This document shows, piece after piece, positions 33,120-38,852 of a stretch of 41,142 nt of DNA (position 1 is the stretch's first letter; each line of letters begins with the position of its first letter). The translations under genes and the position numbers were made by a program. This DNA is from a virus. The notes beneath the pieces were generated by a model. That model was not told the origin of the DNA, searched no databases, and worked only from the letters and a program-made list of their open reading frames with translations. The DNA lies in IMG/VR virus record IMGVR_UViG_3300017706_001312, positions 1 through 41,142 of that record. One strand, written 5' to 3'.

Positions 33120-33933
33120 ATATTCAGAAATATTTACCGCAGGCTGTAGTTTTTTTGAACGTGCTTACGATCATGATTTAGAAAACTCAAGAAATAATAA
33201 ATATGACGGCAAAGTAGATTCTCCGGATTTTTGGTATCAGCATAGTTTTCCTAAACTTCTTTCAGATAAATTAAACTTACCTTTTACTAATGTAGCAAAA
33301 CCAGGACATAGCAATTCATTTATTATCAGATCTGCTTATGATTTTATTACTAATAGAAATAATGATTCACATGCAGTTATGGTTTTAGGGTTGACATCTT
33401 TATCTAGAAAAGAATTACAAGCTCCTAAAGATAATAAATACCATCCAGTTACCCCTACTGATCACCACGTAAATCATCCTAACTATTTAAAGTACTTTTC
33501 ACAATATATTGAACCAGAAAAATTTTCACATTTAATAGATAATAACTACAAATACTTATTTAACACCGAACTGGCACTTAACGAGTTAATTCAACAACTT
33601 AATATGTTAGAAGCATATGCTAGAGTAAATAGAATAAAACTAATAGTATTTTTCAGTTTTTTTAAAAGTCATAACTTGCATTTATCTGATAAAATATTTG
33701 ACCCTAAAAATGCTTTCGATTACTTCAACTTTGGTTTTGGTGACCAAAGAGTATTAGCTTGGACTGATTTCATAGATTTATATGCACCAAATCATAAAGG
33801 TGGTCATCCTTTTATATATGACAACAATGTACTAGCTAATTATTTGGCGTCTTACATTAATAACGGTAAAGTTGAAAGGCTGGTAGTTAACCCTAAATAC
33901 TATACAGCAGGATTAGATTTAAAATTTATTTAA
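33109..33933 (+). CDS. SGNH-like protein, GCSF variant
   Basis: 274 residues. IFTAGCSFFERA (8-19) keeps Ser14; VAKPGHSNSFIIRSA is block II; VMVLGLTSLSRKE is block III. NHKGGHPFIYDNNVLANYLA holds the candidate His, again without the expected Asp three residues before. The paired central helices (ALNELIQQLNMLEAYARV) match those of the 23135 and 29284 proteins. The last ~25 residues after the His block are an unusual extension ending GLDLKFI. A one-base TAATG overlap joins it to the GDPD-like gene. Confidence 0.65.
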   Translation: MSNKYSEIFTAGCSFFERAYDHDLENSRNNKYDGKVDSPDFWYQHSFPKLLSDKLNLPFTNVAKPGHSNSFIIRSAYDFITNRNNDSHAVMVLGLTSLSRKELQAPKDNKYHPVTPTDHHVNHPNYLKYFSQYIEPEKFSHLIDNNYKYLFNTELALNELIQQLNMLEAYARVNRIKLIVFFSFFKSHNLHLSDKIFDPKNAFDYFNFGFGDQRVLAWTDFIDLYAPNHKGGHPFIYDNNVLANYLASYINNGKVERLVVNPKYYTAGLDLKFI

Positions 33934-34376
33934 TGATTCTGATATCACATAGAGGAAATATAGATGGACCTAACACAGATAAGGAAAATAAACCTTCTTA
34001 TATATCTAATGCTATTGAAAAAGGGTACGACTGTGAAGTAGACTTCTGGTATGTCAACGATAAGTTTATACTTGGTCATGATGAACCTCAATATGAAATA
34101 CCATTTGAATTTATTACAACTTACTATAGGAAATTATGGATACATTGTAAAAATTACGATGCTCTTTCTAAATTAATAGAGATAGATAGAGGAGGAGTAT
34201 ACTTTAATTACTTTTGGCATGATAGTGATGATGTAGCATTAACCTCAAAAGGTAATATGTGGGCTAACCCTGGTTGCTATATACCTAATAGTATTGCTGT
34301 CTTACCTGAACTTAAAAACGATAAACTTACAGATAGATTAGGAGTCTGTAGTGATTACATTATTAACTATGAATAA
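33933..34376 (+). CDS. Minimal glycerophosphodiester phosphodiesterase (GDPD)-like protein
   Basis: 147 residues, about 60% of a typical GDPD barrel. MILISHRGNIDGP provides the His6-Arg7 pair. ENKPSYISNAIEKGYDCEVDFWY provides the A-x-x-x-G-x-D-x-x-E-x-D strand, with Glu35 and Asp37 as metal ligands. FILGHDEP (46-52) contains the second catalytic His49-Asp50. WIHCKNYDAL and the final CSDYIINYE correspond to the later W-x-x-x-K and D-g-i-x-T-D-x-P strands. All recognised catalytic residues are present despite the short barrel. GDPDs split glycerophosphodiesters to glycerol-3-phosphate, so it may trim or supply a glycerol-phosphate group of the glycan. Confidence 0.7.
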   Translation: MILISHRGNIDGPNTDKENKPSYISNAIEKGYDCEVDFWYVNDKFILGHDEPQYEIPFEFITTYYRKLWIHCKNYDALSKLIEIDRGGVYFNYFWHDSDDVALTSKGNMWANPGCYIPNSIAVLPELKNDKLTDRLGVCSDYIINYE

Positions 34377-35034
34377 AGCTGTCTTTATATCTGGATTTTT
34401 ATATAATCTATCTGATAATATTATTCCCTTCTTAGATAAAGATACTGACTTATTTGTACATTCGTGGCAAACAGAAGATAATCAGAGGTGGATAAAAAAA
34501 TTAGATAGGTATAAAAAGTACTGTAATGAAACTACTTTTATGTTTACCAAACCTGAACATAATAGAAAACGAATCTCATACTTACAGTCTACATACTATG
34601 CTACAGGTTTAATTAAAGACCCATATAAGTACAAATATATAGTAAAATTTAAACCAGATCTCGATACAGATATTATCGAATATAAAGAAGACATGGGTAA
34701 TAGCTTTAGAAAAGCATATCTTCAAAATCAACCATTATTGAACGATATAACAAAAGAAGAATGTGTTTACGGGTATATACACTATAAAGCAATGGACGAA
34801 AGAATCTTTACATGTTATCCGTATGTAATAGATAAAATGTTTCAAGACGACGGTAGTAAAAGCTATCAAGATGGATTTATGAAAGAAGCAATTAAATTAG
34901 ATAAAAAACTTCAATGGTGGGTTGCAAAAAAATACGAAGGCAGTCTACTATGGAAAGAATTATTTGAATGTTATAATATAGAATTAATTCAAGATATTAA
35001 TCTTAAGTTACCAAACAATAAACAATGGCAGTAA
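34369..35034 (+). CDS. Divergent glycosyltransferase-like protein of the RPD family (copy 4)
   Basis: 221 residues from the ATG at 34369 (8-base overlap; a GTG at 34351 would overlap 26 bases). Order of motifs follows copies 1-3: AVFISGFLYNL (4-14, the GQ(L/V)R loop here is GFLY), DLFVHSW (27-33), helix, KYKYIVKFKPDLDTDI (87-102, FKPD in place of S/L/M-RPD). Loss of the Q-x-R and the Arg of RPD marks it as the most changed member, so donor binding may be altered or lost. DLFVHSW is close to DFFAHTW of copy 1. This is the last gene of the cluster; a 10-base overlap joins it to the small gene leading into the tail module. Confidence 0.5.
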   Translation: MNKAVFISGFLYNLSDNIIPFLDKDTDLFVHSWQTEDNQRWIKKLDRYKKYCNETTFMFTKPEHNRKRISYLQSTYYATGLIKDPYKYKYIVKFKPDLDTDIIEYKEDMGNSFRKAYLQNQPLLNDITKEECVYGYIHYKAMDERIFTCYPYVIDKMFQDDGSKSYQDGFMKEAIKLDKKLQWWVAKKYEGSLLWKELFECYNIELIQDINLKLPNNKQWQ

Positions 35035-35366
35035 AAAGAGCAATAAAACTTACTAAACAAGAGTTCGATGATGTAAAGATAATTGAAAAAAGATATGAAC
35101 TTATTGAAAAAGAATATAACACAATAGGTGAGTATAAATTACAACAAAGTAAAAAATTAATTTCTAACTGTACCGTTACAGTATTTTCTACAAAAGACAT
35201 GAACGATATAGGTAAAATTGAACTATATATTAATAAGAAGGTTTGTAAGTTACAAGCTTTTATTAATGACACAGAAGTACAAAATAGAGCTTTAGCCGAA
35301 AGCTTGCAAAATAAATACGGTGAAGGAGTAATCAACCCAGACAAAGGTACTTTCGTTCCTAGATAA
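35025..35366 (+). CDS. Small unknown phage protein (113 aa)
   Basis: The N-terminal 45 residues are a charged probable coiled coil (KLTKQEFDDVKIIEKRYELIEKEY is the core region, 9-32). A predicted beta section (LISNCTVTVFSTKD) and a second helix (TEVQNRALAESLQNKYG) follow. The end, GEGVINPDKGTFVPR, resembles small conserved proteins near tail genes in marine T4-like phages, but I cannot name the family. It overlaps the last cluster gene by 10 bases, yet is followed by the first long non-coding gap, so it may belong to either module. Confidence 0.6.
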   Translation: MAVKRAIKLTKQEFDDVKIIEKRYELIEKEYNTIGEYKLQQSKKLISNCTVTVFSTKDMNDIGKIELYINKKVCKLQAFINDTEVQNRALAESLQNKYGEGVINPDKGTFVPR

Positions 35367-35384
35367 TTTTAGACTTTTAGTATC

Positions 35385-35392
35385 TATTTATA
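35385..35392 (+). promoter_or_regulatory. TATTTATA motif, candidate phage late promoter element
   Basis: TATTTATA followed by TAAGAAGACAA. Nearly the same extended sequence (TATTTATATAAAGACAA) occurs at 37804 before another tail gene. It lies in the 109-base gap (35367-35475) between the glycan cluster side and the sheath gene. It is the reverse complement of the T4 late promoter core TATAAATA, so the relationship to T4 late promoters is not direct. Confidence 0.4.
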
Positions 35393-35405
35393 TAAGAAGA
35401 CAAAT

Positions 35406-35426
35406 ACTCTGTTTACAAGAGTTTTT
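35406..35426 (+). terminator. Weak intrinsic terminator candidate upstream of the sheath gene
   Basis: Inverted repeat ACTCT / AGAGT with a 7-base loop, directly followed by TTTTT (35422-35426 counted with the stem's last T). The stem is only 5 bp with weak outward extension after one mismatch. Its place between the cluster-side transcript and the sheath promoter region is right for a terminator, but the stability is low. Confidence 0.35.
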
Positions 35427-35431
35427 CGAAA

Positions 35432-35460
35432 TTGACAATATATTTATTAATAGACATAAT
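35432..35460 (+). promoter_or_regulatory. Sigma70-like promoter candidate before the tail sheath gene
   Basis: TTGACA (35432-35437), 17-base spacer, CATAAT (35455-35460; five of six matches to TATAAT). A start near 35467 would leave a leader of only ~9 bases with no Shine-Dalgarno sequence. It overlaps the TATTTATT element at 35441. If the host is Bacteroidota, whose main sigma factor uses other -33/-7 boxes, this match may be coincidental. Confidence 0.35.
35441..35448 (+). promoter_or_regulatory. TATTTATT motif before sheath gene, candidate late promoter element
   Basis: A one-mismatch version of the TATTTATA element, 35 bases before the sheath ATG and followed by AATAGACATAA. The AGAC downstream of the element recurs at 35385, 37804 and 38828. 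Confidence 0.35.
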
Positions 35461-35475
35461 TTAATTTAACCAAAC

Positions 35476-37200
35476 ATGGCAGAAACTATAATCTCCCCAG
35501 GTGTATTTCAAAGAGAAAATGACATCTCTTTTATCTCCCCAGCACCAGCAGAAGTCGGAGCGTGTGTAATCGGACCTACAGTAAAAGGACCAGTAGAGAT
35601 TCCTACTACAGTTACATCTTATAACGAATATGTAAGAGTATTTGGAGAAACATTTGAATCAGCTTCTACAAAGCAAGAATTTTTCACTTCTATGGCAGCT
35701 AAAAATTACTTCTCTCAAGGAGGTAACACACTTTTAGTAGCTAGAGTAGTAACAGGCTCTTTTTCAGCAGCAGGAAGTTCTCATATATCAGCTTCAGACG
35801 GTAATGGAGGTACAGAACCTTTCACAATTGAAACTATAGGTAAAGGTACTATCTATAATAACTCTTCTGCATCATTAGATCCAGGAGGTCACAATTCTGA
35901 TAGCTCACTTAAAAACGGATCTTCAGATAATTTGAGATGGGAGATTTCAAATAAAAATATTTCTAAAGGAACATTTACTTTATCAGTACGTAGAGGAGAT
36001 GATAACCTTAAGAACAAAATTGTATTAGAAACATTTAGCAACCTAAGCTTAGATCCTAATTCTGAAAACTATATTGAAAAAGTAATCGGTAATCAGGTAG
36101 AGGCTATTTCTGGAACAGGCGATAACGTTACTGTATCTGGAGAATATGTTAATAGATCTAATTACGTAAGAATTAATGCAGTTAATTTACCTACTATAAA
36201 CTATATCGGAAACGATGGCGCAAGAAGATTAGATAGTCTTACAGGGTCTCTACCGATAGAAGGTTCAGGATCATTTTTTGGTGCTACTGGAGATAATGTT
36301 ATAGGAGGAGACAATTACTATGATAACGCACAGACGATATCTCAAGGATTAACTCAAAATTGCTACACTAACATAATTACTTTACTTAGTAACGCAGATG
36401 ACTATAGATTTAACATTATAACTGCACCAGGATTATTTAACAGTCTTCATACTTCTAAAGTAGGGTCTTTAATTGACTTAGCAGAGAGCAGAGGAGATTG
36501 TATTTTTATTGCTGACCTATACCAACACAATGGAAATGTAGCTAATTTAACTGCTCAAGCAGATACATTAAATAGTTCTTATGCAGCTTCATACTGGCCT
36601 TGGTTACAGACTCAGTCTGCAACGGGTAAGAATGTATGGGCACCAGCTTCAGTATTTATTCCTGGAGTATATGCATTTACAGATGGATCTTCTGCACCAT
36701 GGTTTGCACCAGCAGGACTTGTAAGAGGAGGATTAACAGGAGTTATTCAAGCAGAAAGAAGATTATCAAGAGTACAAAGAGATAGTTTATATGACTCTAA
36801 AGTAAACCCAATAGCTACTTTCCCTGGAACAGGTATAGCAGTATTTGGACAAAAAACTTTACAAACTAAAGCTTCTGCTTTAGACAGAGTAAATGTAAGA
36901 AGATTATTAATCGAACTTAAAGAGTTTGTCGGTAATCAAGCACAAAACTTAGTATTCGAACAAAATACAATTAATACAAGAAATAAATTCTTAGCAGCAG
37001 TTAATCCTTATTTAGATACAGTAGTATCAAGACAAGGGCTATATGCATTTAGAGTCGTAATGGATGATTCTAATAACTCAGCTGATATAGTAGATAGAAA
37101 CCAATTAGTAGGTCAAATATTTATTCAACCAGCTAAGACAGCAGAATTTATTGTACTTGACTTCACAGTTGAGCCAACAGGTGCAACTTTTGGAGCATAA
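35476..37200 (+). CDS. Contractile tail sheath protein (T4 gp18-like)
   Basis: 574 residues. The N-terminus ISPGVFQRENDISF followed by ACVIGPTVKGPVEIPTTV and SYNEYVRVFGE is the conserved start of phage sheath proteins. The C-terminal domain includes FPGTGIAVFGQKTL, VNVRRLLIELKEFVG, and ends in GQIFIQPAKTAEFIVLDFTVEPTG. That is the strand which, in contractile sheaths, links neighbouring subunits. A variable Ser/Gly-rich insert lies at ~95-160. The sheath polymerises around the tube and contracts to drive it through the cell envelope. There is no Shine-Dalgarno sequence; the leader is A/T-rich. It is the first gene of the tail module after the glycan cluster. Confidence 0.95.
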   Translation: MAETIISPGVFQRENDISFISPAPAEVGACVIGPTVKGPVEIPTTVTSYNEYVRVFGETFESASTKQEFFTSMAAKNYFSQGGNTLLVARVVTGSFSAAGSSHISASDGNGGTEPFTIETIGKGTIYNNSSASLDPGGHNSDSSLKNGSSDNLRWEISNKNISKGTFTLSVRRGDDNLKNKIVLETFSNLSLDPNSENYIEKVIGNQVEAISGTGDNVTVSGEYVNRSNYVRINAVNLPTINYIGNDGARRLDSLTGSLPIEGSGSFFGATGDNVIGGDNYYDNAQTISQGLTQNCYTNIITLLSNADDYRFNIITAPGLFNSLHTSKVGSLIDLAESRGDCIFIADLYQHNGNVANLTAQADTLNSSYAASYWPWLQTQSATGKNVWAPASVFIPGVYAFTDGSSAPWFAPAGLVRGGLTGVIQAERRLSRVQRDSLYDSKVNPIATFPGTGIAVFGQKTLQTKASALDRVNVRRLLIELKEFVGNQAQNLVFEQNTINTRNKFLAAVNPYLDTVVSRQGLYAFRVVMDDSNNSADIVDRNQLVGQIFIQPAKTAEFIVLDFTVEPTGATFGA

Positions 37201-37213
37201 GTTTTAAAGTAGA

Positions 37214-37221
37214 TATTTATA
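37214..37221 (+). promoter_or_regulatory. TATTTATA motif before tail tube gene
   Basis: Lies in the 42-base gap between sheath and tube genes, 29 bases before the tube ATG. It is followed by ATAAATAATT, so the opposite-orientation TATAAATA-like core is nearly present as well. Confidence 0.4.
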
Positions 37222-37242
37222 ATAAATAATTAAAAGTATAAA

Positions 37243-37728
37243 ATGGCAGTATTAGACCCAAATGAAATAATGTTTAAAGCTTTCGAACCGAAAGTACAAA
37301 ACAGATTTGTCTTATTTATAGACGGTATTCCATCCTTTATGGTTAAGAACGTTGCAGCTCCGAGCTTTACAGACGAAGTTGTTAAACTTGACCACATTAA
37401 CACGTACAGAAAAATACGTGGAAAAAGAGAATGGCAAGATATAGATATGACTCTATATGACCCAATAACACCATCAGGAGCACAAGCAGTAATGGAATGG
37501 GCTCGTCTTTCTTATGAATCAGTAACTGGTAGAGCTGGTTATTCAGATTTCTATAAAAAAGATTTAACTCTAAATATTTTAGGACCTGTAGGTGATATAA
37601 TCGGTGAATGGGTAATAAAAGGAGCATTCATACAAACTGCTAACTTCGGATCATTTGATTGGGCAAATTCAGAAGTAGTAGATTTACAGATGACAGTATC
37701 AATGGACTACTGTGTATTGAATTACTAA
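37243..37728 (+). CDS. Tail tube protein (T4 gp19-like)
   Basis: 161 residues, the usual size for T4-type tube proteins. FKAFEPKVQNRFVLFIDGIPSFMVKNVAAPSF and the conserved block KREWQDIDMTLYDPITPSGAQAV are signatures of the phage tail tube family. ILGPVGDIIGEWVIKGAFI followed by FGSFDWANSEVVDLQMTVSMDYCVL is the closing beta sandwich. Rings of six copies stack to make the inner tube for DNA passage. The order sheath-tube matches T4 g18-g19. A strong terminator follows 24 bases after the stop. Confidence 0.95.
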   Translation: MAVLDPNEIMFKAFEPKVQNRFVLFIDGIPSFMVKNVAAPSFTDEVVKLDHINTYRKIRGKREWQDIDMTLYDPITPSGAQAVMEWARLSYESVTGRAGYSDFYKKDLTLNILGPVGDIIGEWVIKGAFIQTANFGSFDWANSEVVDLQMTVSMDYCVLNY

Positions 37729-37752
37729 TCATCAACTACACATATATATAAG

Positions 37753-37779
37753 AACCCGGCATTTAGTCGGGTTTTTTGT
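37753..37779 (+). terminator. Intrinsic terminator after the tail tube gene
   Basis: Hairpin AACCCG (37753-37758) with CGGGTT (37768-37773), extendable by a G-T pair, loop CATTTAG. It is followed by a T run that continues from the stem (37772-37777) and GTTTGTTT. It is the clearest terminator in the window, 24 bases after the tube stop, and would separate abundant sheath/tube transcripts from the downstream chaperone and tape measure genes. Confidence 0.85.
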
Positions 37780-37803
37780 TTGTTTATAAAGTTTTTATTC
37801 GTA

Positions 37804-37811
37804 TATTTATA
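37804..37811 (+). promoter_or_regulatory. TATTTATA motif before the gp26/chaperone-like gene
   Basis: Sits directly after the terminator and 37 bases before the ATG at 37841, as expected for a promoter restarting transcription. It is followed by TAAAGACAAG, almost identical to the sequence after the element at 35385. Confidence 0.45.
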
Positions 37812-37840
37812 TAAAGACAAGTTATACTAAAATAAAATTT

Positions 37841-38584
37841 ATGGAATCAAAATTTAGTTTACCGACAGAAACGGTAGATTTACCATCAAAAGGTTTACTT
37901 TATCCAAAAGAATCTCCTCTTTCTTCAGGGACTATAGAGATGAAGTACATGACAGCTAAAGAAGAAGATATTCTTACTAATACCAATTATATTACTAACG
38001 GTACGGTAATGGATAAATTGCTTACTTCTTTAATAGTTGATAAGTCTATCGATCTAAACGATATATTAGTTGGGGACAAAAACGCTTTATTTATAGCGGC
38101 AAGAATATTATCCTACGGTAAGGATTACAAAATCGCATATGGTGGACAAACAATAGATGTCGACTTATCAAAATTAAATAATAAAGAAGTTGATTATAGC
38201 TTATTTGAAGATAGGTTAAATGAATTTGAATTTAAACTACCTAGTACTGATAATATTGTTACAATTAAATGTTTAACCTCTAGAGATGATAAGAATATAA
38301 GCGCAGAAATAAAAGGCAATAAGAAGATATCTAAAGATTCTAATACTGCTAATACTTCAAGACTTAAAAATCTTATTACTTCTGTGAATGGCAATAGAGA
38401 TACAAAAGACATAAGAGATTTTGTAGATACTTATTTGCTTGCTAAAGATGCTAGAGCTATAAGGAAATATTATGAGGTAATCAATCCCGATATTGATATG
38501 TCTTATGAATTTACGAACAAAGCTGGAAGGAAGGAGGTAGTTTCTGTACCCGTTGGGGTCGACTTTTTTTGGCCTGACGCCTGA
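37841..38584 (+). CDS. T4 gp26-like baseplate/tail assembly chaperone-type protein
   Basis: 247 residues. LPSKGLLYP (14-22), YMTAKEEDILTN (36-47) and GDKNALFIAARILSYGKDY (78-96) are the conserved N-terminal blocks of the T4 gp26-like family, widespread in marine myoviruses. The C-terminal half is helical and Lys/Asp-rich, ending VGVDFFWPDA. In T4, gp26 is a baseplate hub component. The location here, between the tube gene and the tape measure gene, with a second ORF overlapping its 3' end, is that of the tail assembly chaperone (G / G-T) pair of other phages. Near the end it reads through seven T residues where a frame change would fuse it to the next ORF. Confidence 0.72.
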   Translation: MESKFSLPTETVDLPSKGLLYPKESPLSSGTIEMKYMTAKEEDILTNTNYITNGTVMDKLLTSLIVDKSIDLNDILVGDKNALFIAARILSYGKDYKIAYGGQTIDVDLSKLNNKEVDYSLFEDRLNEFEFKLPSTDNIVTIKCLTSRDDKNISAEIKGNKKISKDSNTANTSRLKNLITSVNGNRDTKDIRDFVDTYLLAKDARAIRKYYEVINPDIDMSYEFTNKAGRKEVVSVPVGVDFFWPDA

Positions 38585-38819
38585 GTATAGAACTACTTTA
38601 TTTACACAAATACATAATATAGTATTCTCCGGCAATGGAGGATATTCCTGGTCTGAAGTATATAATATGCCTATATGGTTGAGTAAGGTTACATTTACTG
38701 CCATAAAAGAACACTATAACTCTGTAGCTGAACAAAATAAAAAAGCTACTACTAAAAAGAAAACCAGTTTTGGACCTAATATACAGCCATCTTTTACTTC
38801 AAAAGGGTCTAAAAAATAG
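38553..38819 (+). CDS. Tail assembly/baseplate protein, possible frameshift extension of the upstream gene
   Basis: 88 residues if started at the TTG at 38553, which lies 32 bases inside the upstream gene. No ATG or GTG is available before ~38667, inside the conserved part. STFFGLTPEYRTTLF, then GGYSWSEVYNMPIWLSKVTFTAI, resembles the small conserved segment that closes gp26-like/chaperone modules in many myophages. The C-terminus is a Lys-rich tail (KKATTKKKTSFG). It may be translated from TTG or as a fusion through the T7 run at 38564-38570. In the second case this is the T part of a G-T-like chaperone acting on the tape measure protein encoded 33 bases downstream. Confidence 0.65.
   Translation: MGSTFFGLTPEYRTTLFTQIHNIVFSGNGGYSWSEVYNMPIWLSKVTFTAIKEHYNSVAEQNKKATTKKKTSFGPNIQPSFTSKGSKK
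38564..38570 (+). other. T7 run: candidate recoding (frameshift) site
   Basis: Seven consecutive T residues (codons TTT TTT T in the upstream gene), 14 bases before its stop codon. The downstream frame opens only at 38541 and has no ATG until ~38667. A +1 or -2 slip on the T run keeps perfect Phe-tRNA pairing and yields a fused protein continuing FFGLTPEYR. A -1 slip would not reach this frame. Confidence 0.5.
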
Positions 38820-38827
38820 AGACTTCC

Positions 38828-38835
38828 TATTTATA
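38828..38835 (+). promoter_or_regulatory. TATTTATA motif before the tape measure gene
   Basis: In the 33-base gap between the chaperone ORF and the tape measure gene, 25 bases before its ATG. It is followed by TTATATAGACTATAA, keeping the AGAC seen after other copies. Confidence 0.4.
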
Positions 38836-38852
38836 TTATATAGACTATAATT

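Noticed and set aside
2276-35034. The cluster as a bacterial capsule locus joined to phage DNA by misassembly
   Set aside because: Overlapping junctions are continuous into the tail-side gene at 35025, base composition and start-codon context do not change at the edges, and reduced enzyme forms (NeuB, SDR, GDPD, dehydrogenase) look phage-adapted. Read-level evidence would settle it.
6214-38704. Many open frames of 60-130 codons on the minus strand (for example at 8779-9084, 12776-13069, 35003-35344, 38357-38704) and short shadow frames on the plus strand
   Set aside because: All lie inside or across well-supported + strand genes. Their translations are Ile/Leu/Phe/Ser/Cys-rich without family motifs, as expected from antisense AT-rich coding DNA.
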